64,000 bases of DNA from Mycoemilia scoparia (GCA_027575805.1 JANBPU010000022.1:62001-126000), one strand, 5' to 3'. Counted from the first letter of the stretch, positions 41,999 through 54,090 are shown. The notes: generated by a model from the sequence alone, not told the origin. Numbers and translations: made by a program.

Positions 41999-43618
41999 CT
42001 ATTTATTTATATTTTGAACCAACAATTATTGCTATTGTTGATGTAGGCCAGAAACGATGTCATACAGTAAAAAATATGGCTGTGATTTAGCAATATTTAC
42101 ACATGAACCTGGTAGTATTTTATACGGATCAACAAAGATTGATGACACAATTAGGTATTTGTCATTCAAAGAAAACCGATTTATTCGATATTTTCAGGGA
42201 CACAGCGGGAGAGTCATATCGATATCAATGGTCAATAGTACACCTAGCATCCATGATCCTCGGTCCCAAGAAGGATATGGTAGCCAAATGTATCAGCACA
42301 GTAGCAGTGGTCAACACCAAAATCTTCAGCACCGCAATATGTTTGTATCCTCATCTCTAGATGGATCCGTTAGGGTTTGGGATTTTGCTGAGCAGAGACC
42401 ATTGGCCATCTTAAGACCCAAAACACAGAGTAGGAATAATTTACAGCCAGACCCTGGTTCTGGAAATACTGGTTACGACACTCCTTATCCTGTTGTTGCA
42501 TCGGATCCCACTGGAATGGTCCTTGCCATCGGGATCAATAGAAAGGAGATTCAGCTATACGATATGAGCAAACTAAAGGTAAGCAAATTGGCAAAAATTA
42601 TATGGAATTTATATTAAAAGTGGGAACACCACTAACTTATTTTTAACTATAAATGTGTTTTAGGATCCATTTTCTATTATACAACTAAAGGGTGCTTGTC
42701 AGGGCTCAAAGGATTCGAAATCGGTATGGACCAGACTTCAATTTATCCCACCGACCGGGGATCATTTATTAATTTCAACATCATGTGGTCCTCACTATAT
42801 AGTTAACACGTTTACTCAAAAGTTAGTTGCCCAGCTAATTGTTGAAAGCGAAGAAACAAAAACCAATGGTGGTCATCATAATTTATACAGTTCAGCAGGC
42901 TCAAGCACCAACTCCAGCCACCATAGTACTGGGTTTGCGGATATAAAAGCCGAGCTGGATAAAGCTAGTCATGGCCAAAATGTGTGTATAGCACCAAATG
43001 GAAAATCGGTCATTTCTACTTGTCCAAATGGCTCAATCGCTATATGGGAGCTGCACAGTATATTAAAGAACAATGCATCACATTCTAACCACAACGACAA
43101 TACCAATGAGACTACAGCAACGACGATAGATGTGACAAGTATATATCCAAAAGCCCATTGGCAGAGTTTACTTGATCAAGACGGGCCTGCCACTGTTTGT
43201 GGGTTTAATCCATGTTATATGATGGCTGTTAGTGGATTTGACAAGCTTGTAAGTATCTAATAATCTACTATTTATTTATGTTTGGATTGCTATCGTTCCC
43301 CAGCCATACGATTTTTATGTATGTATGCTGGTTTTAGTGTGATCCTATATTAACTACCTATAGTCTATGATGTACTCTTTGTTCATATCTAAAATACCTT
43401 TATTTTTGGTATGGGGCAATGTGATGATCATTTAACTTGGTATTGGATTTTCAACTTCTCAAACAATTATTTCTACGTAGGCATGTATATGCTTACAATT
43501 TGATAATAATTGTTTGATAAAAAATCCATACATTTAAAAATTTTGTGTAAACAAAAGAGATTAAAGAGATGCTTGTTGATTGTTATTTTAGGCATTTTGG
43601 GAACCAGTCGAGTATTAG
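41555..43618 (+). CDS. SWD2: WD40 protein Swd2/WDR82 (COMPASS and cleavage/polyadenylation factor subunit)
   Basis: Shared subunit of the Set1/COMPASS H3K4 methyltransferase and the mRNA 3'-end/phosphatase module. Exons 41555-41952, 42047-42578, 42664-43248 and 43592-43618 give 513 aa, longer than the usual ~310-330. The extra length is a charged/Asn-rich N-terminal ~90 aa plus low-complexity loops (GYGSQMYQHSSSGQHQN; NNASHSNHNDNTNETTATT). Core WDR82 motifs: DFDKSGKRCVVTTGCESIHI, KYGCDLAIFTHEPGSILYGS, TKIDDTIRYLSFKENRFIRY, FQGHSGRVISIS, SSSLDGSVRVWDF, YPVVASDPTGMVLAIGI. The 27-nt last exon (AFWEPVEY) follows a 343-bp intron and matches the WDR82 end (NMAFWLP); without it the frame would end at a splice donor. 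Confidence 0.93.
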
Positions 43619-44117
43619 TATTAAGTAGCTACTCCGATTGTTTTTGCACTATTTCGATCTTCTTACCTTTTACAACGTGTGTATTTATAGTATGAAAAAA
43701 GGATAAGATATTTAAGTTAACTGATATAAAATGTTGGGCTGGAGCTTTGAATACAACAAAAGCTAGTTTGTTTGATTATTCTAAAATAAAATAAATTTAG
43801 ACAACTTCTTCTTTATACCCATAATAGCCCTGGTTTTATTATTTTTTTCAGTTATAAATAAATAAATAATTTTAGCCAAACTTTTTCAAGGTCTTAAAGC
43901 TAGCTTATATCAAAACCCAATATTTCGATTCATAAAAAAGGTATTTATAATTAGGGGGTCGACTTTAAAGTAATGTTTTGTTTGCCATTCCTATAAATTT
44001 GTGCTTAAAATGTGCTGGGTCTCCATCATAAAAAGCTTTATTTGGACTGATCACCATTGAAAATTTATTCCAAAGACTAACATTATATATATGCTAATAT
44101 TATATAATAGCTTTTAT
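43619..44117. other. Intergenic, no gene seen
   Basis: 499-bp AT-rich spacer between SWD2 and UTP25. Nothing recognised. Confidence 0.5.
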
Positions 44118-46694
44118 ATGGCCAGAGGAAACAGTGGTAGCCGAGGAAGAGGTGGTGCTAGAAGGGGACTGAACTCAAGACAAAGGCGTGATCTAGAAGA
44201 GTATGGTGAGTTGGATCACTCAAAATCAGCGGCTAGAGCTGACAATGATTTGGATTCAGCCATTAGCAGAGCCATGAGTAACAAGATGTCGAGAAATTTG
44301 GCTAGAGTTGATAGAGAGGCCAGACTCAAGCGTACGCATGGTGACGATCCTAGCAGTGGTAATAAACATATAAAACCAAAGAAGAGAGCTAGAGTTGAAA
44401 AGGCCCATGAGTCTGAAGATGAGCAGGGACAAGAAGAGGCCTATAAACATCTTTTGAATTCTCTAAAAGGTTCAGTTCCAGTTGAAGTTGAATCTGATAG
44501 TGATGGTTTGTCATTAGATGGTGTTGACAATGAATCTGATATTCAGGACAGTGAAGACGAAGTTGATGAAGAGAATGAACTTGTTGAAGGTACTTAAAAT
44601 ATATTGGATATATATGTATATATATATATATATAATGGGCAAAAATAAAGGCCACATTCTAGTTAACTTGATAATTATTTTATAATTCTCTTTATTTTTT
44701 ACTTTTGAGTAGACTCTGATGGTGAACCAAAAGACGCGGACAATAGTGGTTCAGGGACCAGCGATGAGGAAGAAGAAAGCGAAAATGATGATCAGCAAGC
44801 AACAGAAGATGATTCCAATGCTACTGGCAATCCCAATGATATGTTTTACAAACACTTTAATTCTGAAGACGGGCATAATCAAATACATACCAGGCTAAAG
44901 AGGGTAGTCAACAATGACTATATAATGGCCAAGCCAAAAATTACTGACAAAATATTGAAACAAGCTGTATTTTTTAATACCAACGAATCTGATATTATAC
45001 AAGAATCGATTGCAAAACCAGTTGACATGACACAGATGTGTGTTACCCAGCGCCTTATCAATTCCTGGAATAAACTTGAAAAGCCATACCTTAACAGTGA
45101 TGAAGAAAGCAGTCATGAAAATGAAGCAGCCGAGGAAGCGAACACTATGTCACCACTTCAATCTCGCCTGTTCCATATTTTGAACAACTATAAGGACCTA
45201 TTTTATACCAACCGAACCTACAAGACCAAAAAAGAACTGATGGATCTATATACTCTGCACGCACTTAACCATGTTCTAAGATCAAGAAGACTTGTTGGCA
45301 AAAATAATGCAAAATTAGCAAAGGCCCAAGAAGCTGGAAAAACAATCGATGAGCAGCGTGACCAGGGCTTCACCAGACCAAAAGTACTTGTCATGTTGCC
45401 ATTCAGAAACTGTGCATTTGATTTTGTACAAACCTTGTGCAAACTTTTAGGAACTGGAAAAATCTCAAAGCTCGAAAGATTTGCTGAAGAGTTTGGCCCT
45501 GGAGATGAAGACCAAGATAGCACCGGTGATCCCAAAAAGCCAGAAGAGTTTAACTCCATTTTTGCTGGAAACCTTGACGATTCATTTAGAGTTGGAATCA
45601 AGGTCATGCCAAATGCTATCCAGCTATATGCCCCCTTTTACTCGTCAGATATCATCATTGGCTCTCCTTTGGGTCTAAGGCTTTCTTCTGGTAGCTCAGC
45701 TCATGGAAAATCAAGCAAAAAACAGGACTTTGATTTTTTATCGTCAATTGAGGTTTTGATCATGGATCAGTGCGATGCCTTCTTGATGCAGAACTGGGAA
45801 CACGTTAAGCTGGTGCTTGACAATATAAATCACATTCCCAAGAAGGCAAGGGATGCTGACTTTTCACGAATTCGGCCATGGTGCTTGGATGGAACTATGA
45901 AGAACTATCGGCAGACTTTATTATTCAGTGACTATATTGCGCCTGAATTCCTTTCTCTATTCAACAACAAGCCAGCATCTTCAGGATCAACAGATATCAC
46001 TGTTAGCATCAAAGGGCATCACAGTGCTTCCAAATCGTCTCAACAGCTTTGCATGTTTACAAATTATGAAGGAAAGGTCAAGGTTCGACAATCATATCCG
46101 GGTGTTATAGCTGATGTGATTCCAAGAATCACCCAAATATTTACACGACTGTCAATAAAGGATAAGAAGGCAGTGCCAGAAGAGACGTTCAAGTACTTTA
46201 TTGAAAAGACATTGCCAAGCTACAGTCCCCAATCCTCATCAAATAAATGCTCTGTCCTGGTCTTCATACCATCCTATCTTGACTATGTCAAGGTTCGCAA
46301 CTACCTACTAAACAATGACTATGACTTTGAAGAAGCCTGCGAATACTCGTCGCCAAAGGAAGTTTCTCGTGCCCGAACCCAGTTTTATCATGGCAGAACA
46401 GACTTCTTGATAACCACGGAGAGATTCCATTATTTCCACAGATACAAGATCAGAGGAATTAAAAAGATAGTCTTCTATGGACTTCCTGAGCATAGCCATT
46501 ACTATTCAGAATACCTAAACATGACTATGTCCAATGCATCAGAAACCAATGATGGCAGTGGTAATAGCTCTGTAGATGTAGAGTGCTCTGCACTGTTTTC
46601 GACTTATGACCAGCTTAGATTTGAACGAATCGTTGGGTCTAAATTGGCAAAGCAGATGCTTTCGGGACAAAAAAGCCAATTTACTTTCACATAG
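44118..46694 (+). CDS. UTP25: U3 snoRNP/SSU processome protein Utp25 (DEF family)
   Basis: Nucleolar SSU-processome factor for 18S rRNA processing. Exons 44118-44589 and 44713-46694 give 817 aa. The N-terminal ~270 aa are basic then strongly acidic (RGSRGRGGARRG-like start; DSEDEVDEENELVEGD). The conserved C-terminal region resembles a degenerate DEAD-box helicase: HALNHVLRSRRLVGKNNAKL, GFTRPKVLVMLPFRNCAFDF, GIKVMPNAIQLYAPFYSSDI, IIGSPLGLRL, VLIMDQCDAFLMQNWEHV, DADFSRIRPWCLDG, RQTLLFSDYIAPEF, ARTQFYHGRTDFLITTERFH, HRYKIRGIKKIVFYGLPEHS. These are hallmark Utp25/DEF motifs; the helicase ATP motifs are not intact, as in the family. Start ATG 44118 (MARGNSGS). Confidence 0.95.
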
Positions 46695-47419
46695 ATTTTG
46701 GTGTGCTGGATTACCCAATATATATATATTAAATGTGTTAGAATTGGGTTTCAAATACATACATGGTCGACTTAATAAAAGCAGTCCAAAATTAATTTCC
46801 TTTTCAGAGGATCTTGTGGCCACCACCAACACCAACCAATAAAAAAGAATGTGATTTGTGTAAAAATTCTTGGAAATGCATTTTAAAATTATTTTCCACG
46901 TTTAATACGATATTTCCCAAACTAGTGTTCTATAATCTATAACTGATCTATCGTCGAAGATAGCTAATATATCATTTATGTCCATTTTAATATACAATTG
47001 AGCTCAGAAAGCGAGGCATAAATATTGCATCTACTATTCATTCCCAGCCACAATACCAATAATAAAGATGGCATATCAAGGTAGGAAACACCCATGCGAG
47101 AAAGGAAATGAGAATACACGGTCCTTCTGATTTTTGGGAGTAATGAAACTGGTTTGAGCCACATTTACGAAATCGGTAAATTCAAAGTTATTTATGGCTT
47201 TATTTCACAACAACGGAAATTAAACAAGTAAAACAATATTGATACTGAAATTAATAAACTAGTTTACAAAAATGGAGACAAAATGTAGAAATGGAGTGTA
47301 TGCAAGACAATAAATAAATAAAGGGAAATATAAAGCGATGCTAGGTTGTATGTGTGTGTGTGTGTGTGTTTTAAAAGATGAATGTAATATAATAGAGATA
47401 CACAAGGAAAGGAATTCAT
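46695..47419. other. Convergent intergenic region
   Basis: 725 bp between UTP25 and the four-TM protein. It holds a GT microsatellite (about 47348-47369). No gene seen. Confidence 0.5.
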
Positions 47420-49822
47420 TTACTTTCGGAGACCAAAGCAACTAAACTTTATAATTTTGCGATTGGTTCCAATAGCAAATGCAACCAAGGCAATGAATAA
47501 GCAAGCAATTATATATCCCAAGACACTAGACAACATTGATAGTTTACAAATGGCTGGGTAGTCTTTCCAGTTTTGGCGAGTCTTTTGCCATTCTCCAGGA
47601 TATGCTGGTGAAATAAAGCAAGCAGCGTTTCGAAGATCCAGCGGAGACTTTTGGTTGATATCGTCGAATGAAGGCATGGTTTCATCTATCTTTTCCCCAT
47701 CCTTATCCTTGTCACTATCGTCCTTGTTATTCTTATCGACTTCATTGCTTTTGTTATTGCTATCGCTACTATTATTGTTATTAGCATTGTCTTGATCATC
47801 CTGGGGTTGTGATGGCTTTTGTTCCTCTCTTATGAATATACCTATATTCCTACCTCTCAATACCATGAATGGTGATATATCTTCTGTTGGCTGAGGGAGC
47901 TGGATATCAGAAGGAATAAATATCCGTTTCGAAAGATCCTTGTTATTGCTGTTGCCATCTTTCTCGATCTGGATCTTGGCTCCACCAAAAAGCACAAGAG
48001 ACACTGCCAATATCCAAAAGGCAAGCAAAAGTATATCCACTAAAGTAATTATCCGGGAAGATTTGGTAGAAAATGGACCATAAGAAACTAGGCCTTTCAG
48101 ACACCCAGCACTACCATGTGGTTTCGAATAAGTCCGGGCACTCTGACATTCAATCTGGCTATTATTGTTTTTGCTTTCTAATGTTCCCGTATTGCTACAA
48201 GCATCACCACCACCACCACCACCACCAATGCAATTTGCGCTGGAAAGGGCATAGATACTGGCATCAAACGTCTTTTCAGTACCATATTTCTTGAGTCTAT
48301 AGTTTTGAAACCACATACCCATCAATCTCAGTAAACCAATAAATATAGTAAGCGCGGCAATGGCGGCTAAAAATACATGGTTGGATGCATTGATTTTGGG
48401 GAGCTTGGTAGAATTTGGCGCTCCTCTTGATTTTGATTCGGACTTGAAATGGTCGTCTAAATACCAGGAAACAGCGGCCAGCACTATGGCAGACATTGGA
48501 ATTATTATGGATAAAAGCATGACCTGGTAGTTGACCCCACGTAGTCGTTTTAGGGCTGCAAACGGAAGTCGTTGAATTATCTCGTATGTTGAATCATTCT
48601 TTATAGTACTTGATTGGTGCTCTTGATGGGTATTGGATTCTTCGTTGGTATGGGTGGTTGTTTCGACTACGGCTTCGTTGTAGACTGCTTGTTGAGGGAC
48701 ATTTTCGTCTTTATAATGCTGGGTTTGCGCATCGTGTTGCTGATGCTGCTGCTGCTGGTGCTGTTGATACTGATGATGCTGTGGGCAGTATTGTTGATGT
48801 GGGTAATGCTGGTTGTGGCTGTGTGGCTGATCCAGCATATAGTCACGCACTAAGCTAGAGTTCTCGTCTAATGACATCGACATTGAGTGTTGATAGGGAT
48901 CTGCTTGGTCCGGCATCGTCTCAGGTCCACCTGGACCTACATGCATATGGCCTCCATCCTGTCCTGGCGTATTATAATTAGGAACGTGTTCTGGGTGAGG
49001 CTGATCTGGTGGTCTGGGTCCAAAGATCCGCTGTTGATGTTGAGATGGCTGTGGATACATATGTTGGCATTGTGACACGGCCTCGAGATAGTGCTGGTAG
49101 GCTTGATCTGAAGAGAATATGCTTGGGGTTGGAGCCATCGGTGGCATTGTACCGTCATATGTGTATGTGCCATATCCAGGGTTATAAGTGCTATATTGTG
49201 TATGAATCGTAGAGTATTTTGGAGATATTGGGGCAGGTGTATCTCTATGATGGCTATTTTGTGCACTGCTTTCAGTGCCTATGCTATTGGGATGCTTTAC
49301 ATTTGCCATTGTGGCTTTGGGTCCTGGGGTAACTGGGGAGACTGTTCCAACATCTCGTGAAGCGTTCTGTTGGTCTTTAGCAGCACTGTCGTCTTCGCTC
49401 TCCTCGATTAGATCGACAGAATCCTCTGGCCAGACATTGCGCACTTGCTCAAAAGCGGCCTTTGCTGCTGCTGCTCTTTTGGCAACACTTGGCCTAATGC
49501 TTGGATGGACTGCTTGTTGTTGATCATTGTTGGATCTATCATGGTCTTCTACCTCTTGGTTGGTATGCGGTGCAAACTGGTATGCTTTCTGGTACTGGTT
49601 ATAGCTTTTAGGATCGACCGGCGGCGTTGGTGTTGTCCTGTATGCTGCTGCATTGCTGGCAGTTTCGCGTTTGGCCGCTTGATAAACACGTGTCTGTCCA
49701 GTATTATTATTGTTATTAATCTGCGTGTTTCTGCCAATAGTCCTGTCATCAATTGAAGTTTCTCGTGCCAGCGGTGAGCCCCACCTTGGCTGGTACATGG
49801 AGCGCTTTGGATAGATCGACAT
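47420..49822 (-). CDS. Unrecognised Gln/His-rich four-TM protein
   Basis: Single-exon 800-aa frame from ATG 49822 (MSIYPKRSMYQPRWGSPL). The first ~420 aa are disordered and rich in Gln, His, Pro and Tyr (for example HHQYQQHQQQQHQQHDAQ). Four hydrophobic segments follow: VMLLSIIIPMSAIVLAAVSW, VFLAAIAALTIFIGLLRLMG, TLVDILLLAFWILAVSLVLF and SSVLGYIIACLFIALVAFAI. Between TM3 and TM4 is a ~120-aa charged loop rich in N, D and K (NNNNSSDSNNKS, DSDKDKDGEKID) with Cys residues. The four-TM layout with a long cytosolic head recalls MARVEL-type or eisosome-like proteins, but no family motif is seen. A glycine run (GGGGGGGD) lies before a Cys-containing segment. Function unknown; the single long frame and composition make it a real gene. 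Confidence 0.75.
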   Translation of the reverse strand: MSIYPKRSMYQPRWGSPLARETSIDDRTIGRNTQINNNNNTGQTRVYQAAKRETASNAAAYRTTPTPPVDPKSYNQYQKAYQFAPHTNQEVEDHDRSNNDQQQAVHPSIRPSVAKRAAAAKAAFEQVRNVWPEDSVDLIEESEDDSAAKDQQNASRDVGTVSPVTPGPKATMANVKHPNSIGTESSAQNSHHRDTPAPISPKYSTIHTQYSTYNPGYGTYTYDGTMPPMAPTPSIFSSDQAYQHYLEAVSQCQHMYPQPSQHQQRIFGPRPPDQPHPEHVPNYNTPGQDGGHMHVGPGGPETMPDQADPYQHSMSMSLDENSSLVRDYMLDQPHSHNQHYPHQQYCPQHHQYQQHQQQQHQQHDAQTQHYKDENVPQQAVYNEAVVETTTHTNEESNTHQEHQSSTIKNDSTYEIIQRLPFAALKRLRGVNYQVMLLSIIIPMSAIVLAAVSWYLDDHFKSESKSRGAPNSTKLPKINASNHVFLAAIAALTIFIGLLRLMGMWFQNYRLKKYGTEKTFDASIYALSSANCIGGGGGGGDACSNTGTLESKNNNSQIECQSARTYSKPHGSAGCLKGLVSYGPFSTKSSRIITLVDILLLAFWILAVSLVLFGGAKIQIEKDGNSNNKDLSKRIFIPSDIQLPQPTEDISPFMVLRGRNIGIFIREEQKPSQPQDDQDNANNNNSSDSNNKSNEVDKNNKDDSDKDKDGEKIDETMPSFDDINQKSPLDLRNAACFISPAYPGEWQKTRQNWKDYPAICKLSMLSSVLGYIIACLFIALVAFAIGTNRKIIKFSCFGLRK

Positions 49823-50767
49823 TTTGTACTATGCAGTTAAATATAGTTGACCCACTTGCAGGTCGAATCTGCAACCTGAAAGGACAATTTATGCTAAGGT
49901 TTGAGGTGTGTAAATTTACAATATGAAATGAAATGGAAGGCCAAGAAGCTCCAGTTGGTTAGTCAGCCTTTAAGCTCTCAAGGCTCGAAACCCGTGGCTG
50001 TGTGGCCTTAAAGTAATAGATGAAAAATATGTACAGTATTAAAAGTAGTTGAAGACTTGGAGGAGGAGGAAGTAGAAAAGGTTAAGCTCGATTAATACGA
50101 GTGTGTAGAAACATACCAAGAAACTAGCAATCAATTTGGAATAGTCACAAACTTGGAATAGAGAAAGTTTGTAGAACGTTTATCAAACCCCACTTTTGAT
50201 GATGATATACGAAGATCCAACTTTCTTTACGCGTTTTCTTACTTCAGAGCTTGGTGATCACTGTGTGGGGGTCTAAGCCACCAACATCTTCGAACGTGCT
50301 TTGAAAGTGTCTTTGTTTTGAGGTGAGTCAAAGCCCCCATAGAAGAGGTTTCTGATGACTTGCCAGGTGTAAACACTTTATAATGAGGTACAAGGAAAAC
50401 TGTTCTCCTTTTTAGTGCTCTTTGAGAAAATATTTGAGCAGTCTTTCTCGGTGTTGAGAATAGAAATATTTTCAGGCCAAAAGTAATTTTTTTGTTCGAA
50501 AAATACAGAGGTTATCTCTTCAACAGCTAAAGCTTCAAGGCACTTTGTTAGCTGATAAGCCCACTGATTTAAATTGTGTTACTGCTATGAAATTGGAAAG
50601 AAATACATATTGGTTATGTGGCATTTATGCCATTTAGATGACTATGATTTCCTTAAAAGCATTATCAAATGTTAGTATCCCCATAACTACAAGTTGAGAT
50701 TTTCGTTTGGTCAGAAAAAAGATATGTTGGTCACTTATGAGTGTTGGATTTAACAAATCTTCAAAAA
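49823..50767. other. Divergent intergenic region, no gene seen
   Basis: 945 bp between the four-TM gene (minus) and the SET gene (plus). No coding character or family repeat was seen; the promoters of both genes must lie here. Confidence 0.5.
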
Positions 50768-51319
50768 ATGAACAAGGAACCTTCATTTGGCGATATCACA
50801 GAAGACATTGTGGATCTACCAGCACTACCTCCACTAGAACTCAAAACGCTACCACTAAAAGGCCGTGGTGTATTCACTCAGCATCCAATTCCAAAGAACA
50901 CGCTTGTTTCTGTGTCCCCAATACTGCTATTTCCCCATGATGAATACCAAGAGCATGGTCAATATACACGGTTAGATGATTACACTTACAGGTGGCCAGG
51001 AGGATATGCGCTAACCTTGGGCTTGGGTAGTATGTTTAATCACGAACCCTTCGGTAGCGAGAACGTAGGTTTTATACGAGATACAAAGAACAGCGTCATT
51101 CGATATTTCACAACCAGGGAAATCAAAGCTGGAGAGGAGCTTTGCATATGCTATGGCCAAAATGTGTGGTTTGAAGATCACAGTAAAGCTGCCGAAAATA
51201 ATAATAATTCTGGAAACAAATCTAACAGCGATAAAACTACAAATGATGATGATGATGATGACGACGATAACCAGGATGGATTCTTAAATAATATGGATAC
51301 AGATTCCTTGTTTTCTTGA
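50768..51319 (+). CDS. SET-domain protein (stand-alone SET)
   Basis: 183-aa single-exon protein from ATG 50768 (MNKEPSFGDITEDIVDLPAL). It is essentially a SET methyltransferase domain: the N-terminal KGRGVFTQHPIPKNTLVSV (RGVFA-type start), then GLGSMFNHEPFGSENVGFI (NH-x-x-x-x-N, the SAM-binding loop), VIRYFTTREIKAGEELCICY (R-x-I-x-x-G-E-E-L with the catalytic Tyr in YG). No pre- or post-SET Cys cluster is seen. The tail is Asn- and Asp-rich (poly-Asp around 51246-51271). Stand-alone fungal SET proteins of this type can act on histones or other proteins; the substrate is unknown. It converges with TRM4/NCL1 with 163 bp between stops. Confidence 0.85.
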   Translation: MNKEPSFGDITEDIVDLPALPPLELKTLPLKGRGVFTQHPIPKNTLVSVSPILLFPHDEYQEHGQYTRLDDYTYRWPGGYALTLGLGSMFNHEPFGSENVGFIRDTKNSVIRYFTTREIKAGEELCICYGQNVWFEDHSKAAENNNNSGNKSNSDKTTNDDDDDDDDNQDGFLNNMDTDSLFS

Positions 51320-51482
51320 AATAAATTACCAAAAAATTGCAGCAATTCAAAAAGAAATATCAAACTTGTAAACATTATTGTTTTTGTATGTGTGCCAAGT
51401 CATTTATAATTGAAAAAAAGGAGATGTAAAGTCTTGGTTCTTTTTCAGTATCTAGCATTATTTTATAGCTTTAAGGCCATCT

Positions 51483-54090
51483 CTATTGTTCATCATTAAC
51501 TTGAAAGACAGCAGCTTCATCCTTGGGAGTCTCATCTTCAACAGCCGGTGTCTCTGATTTGGGGACAGATGTTGAATCTTCAGAAGCCTTATCTTCCTTT
51601 TCGGTGTCAGTCTTGGGAGCGGGTGTTGAATTGCCAGACGTCTTTTCCTCTTTTCCAGTATCGGCCTTTTCTCCAAGAACTCTAAGAACCATCGAACGCA
51701 ATTCGTTTTTGTTCAAGTGAACGGATAGCGAGGCGGAACCACGCCACACTGGCAAAATGATTTGGGTAAAGAGATTTGGAATGTGATGGCCAAGCTTTTC
51801 CTCAATTAGCTTTTTGTCAGCAATTGCCTTTTCGGTTTTAGGATCGAATGATGCGATTATACTTCCCATGTTGGTCAACCTTTCTACTTGGTTTTGGACT
51901 TCAGGAGAAAGATTTATCATGAGTGGGTTTTTGTCAAGAAGAATAGTCTTCAAGTCTTCATAAGTCAAGTGGATAATGTCCTCTGAAGCAGTAAATGGAT
52001 AGACGACGGTCATTCCTTCAGCGGTAAGTCTGAATGGGCAATATCCTTCTTTGAGTCCATTCTTGTCAAACATGCGGATGCCAGTATTGACAGTACGCAG
52101 TTTGGGTCCACCTTGGGTTAGTAGGAAGCGAACAGCATTAGAAACAAGGTAGATGGTGCGGAAAGTTTTGTCGTCTCTAATCATAAAGCCGTTGTATTGC
52201 ATCTTATCGGATATGTTGAAGTGCTTTCTGATGGCCTGGAGACTTTCATGATCCTGTTCCATGAATATGAAGGGGTTTTCTTTCAGGGGTGGATCTTCTC
52301 TTGGCTGATCTGGCCTATACTCCTTTGGAAGCTTCTTTTTGTTGTCGCCATCGTCATCCTTGGAGTCTGTTTCAGCAATAGTCGACTCATCTTTGGTTTC
52401 AGCAGACTTCTCAGAGCCTTCTCCAGGAGATGCAGCACGCTTTGCAGGGATAATGCTTTTGGCTTCATTGCTGAATTTGGCATCTCTTCTTTCGAGCTTG
52501 CTTATAGGCTTGGTTTTTTCAAAGACAGCGACAAAGAACCCACCAGTGTCTTGTTGGTGGGGATAAATACGGAGACACTTGTCAAGCCCCAATTCTGAAA
52601 CGTTCTTGGGAGCAAATAGGCTCTTTATGTACTTTCTACTGTCCTCGGGATCTTTTTCGTTGACCATTTCCTCGTGAGTCTGATATAGACAGCCGTCCCT
52701 TGTCATGACTTTCCAGGACGTCAAACCTGGGCTGCGTTTGAGCAAGGGTAACTGGTCAGAAACATCGACAAGCTTGATGGCATCACCAAATGTGTTTAGA
52801 GCATCGGCAACAACAGCCTCGTTTTCCATGGGGTTGAGTGAGCATGTTGAATAAACAAGGCGGCCACCCTCCTTAAGCAGGTACATGGATCTTGCAAGAA
52901 TCTTGGTTTGGATGTTGTGGAGGTTGATTCCATCTCTGACATTCCACTTTTTCCAGATCTGAGGGTTCTTGCGCATGGTGCCGTCACCACTGCAAGGAAC
53001 ATCACACAGGATTCGGTCAAACTGAATGGCCTTCTTGTGGCCCTCACTATCATTGTATTCAATGTTTGGGAATCTCTCGCCACTGTGGTTTGTCACAACA
53101 ATACAGGGACTGCGCAGGCGGTTGGTCTGGTGAACAAGAAGACAGGCGCGCTTGTAATCGGCATCATTGGCAATGACAAATCCGGCGGGGATCTCATCTG
53201 GCTTTTCCTCAGCATGGATGGCTTCCAAAAGCTGAGCAGTCTTTGATCCCGGTGCAGCGCACATATCCAAGACAGCATGGTGGGGCTTAACGTCAAGCAT
53301 CAATGGAGGAATCATACTCACTGCCTCTTGTCTACTGATATTTCCAACCTCGGCCTCAGTGACCAAGAATTTATGGAACTTGTTTAAAGCAGGGGATTTC
53401 TTCAATGCTATGCGAGGAATTTCAAACTGCCAGCCAAAGTTGTTGGGATACCAGGGGATTGGAGCAGGTGGCGTAACCTTTTCGCCATCAACTTCGGCGC
53501 CCTTTACATAGGGAATATATTCGGTCTCGATCAGATCACGAATTTCCTCTGCCATGCTATATACACATATTTGCATGTTTGTTAATGTATGGACTAACAC
53601 CAAACAATAGAGTATTTTGTATCTTTAAAATGTAGGTTATTATTTACCTTCTAGTACCGGTGATACGGAAAGATGTTGGGAGAGTAGTAACAAATGTCTT
53701 CATGAACTCTGACCATTCCTCTTCACACAAGATATCTTGAGCCTACAATAGAATATACAGAGACTTAGATAGAGATTACAACATTCATGTTGTTATTGGC
53801 TATAATTGTTTTTTAGTAACATCTATGCCGGCTTACCTTATAATACTTTTCAAAATCATCATTTTGTCTGACTATGTCAACTCTGCCATCGTCACGCTTC
53901 CTCTGTTGTCTCTATAAATGTTTATAGACCACCATCGAGTTACAGACTGCCCAACAACAAATATCTTTGCCACTTTATGATTTTGTTTAGACAGTCATTA
54001 AATTTCAACAACTATAGCCTCATTTCCTACCTCACCACCAGACTTTCCGCGCTTGTTCTTCCAGTTAGGTCTACCTCCACGTCTTCCCAT
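51483..54090 (-). CDS. NCL1: tRNA (cytosine-5) methyltransferase Trm4/Ncl1 (NSUN2 family)
   Basis: Nuclear m5C methyltransferase acting on several tRNA positions. Exons 54090-54031, 53911-53837, 53742-53648 and 53556-51483 give 767 aa; all phases close. The start MGRRGGRPNWKNKRG is basic. Exon 2-3 sequence EKYYKAQDILCEEEWSEFMK and FRITGTRS is the conserved Trm4 N-terminus. The SAM motif is HAVLDMCAAPGSKTAQLLEA. The catalytic cysteines are in CDVPCSGDG (motif IV) and YSTCSLNPMENEAVV (motif VI). KNPQIWKKWN and NLHNIQTKILARSMYLLKEG are typical. The C-terminal third (RTIYLVSNAVRFLL to TQIILPVWRGSASLSVHLN) is NSUN2-like, ending in a Ser/Thr/Glu-rich repeat tail. It shares a 347-bp divergent promoter with the complex I gene. 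Confidence 0.96.

Noticed and set aside
48073..48858. Plus-strand frames opposite the Gln/His-rich four-TM gene
   Set aside because: Products of complementing poly-Gln/His codons (Leu/Val/His runs); no independent start or domain.
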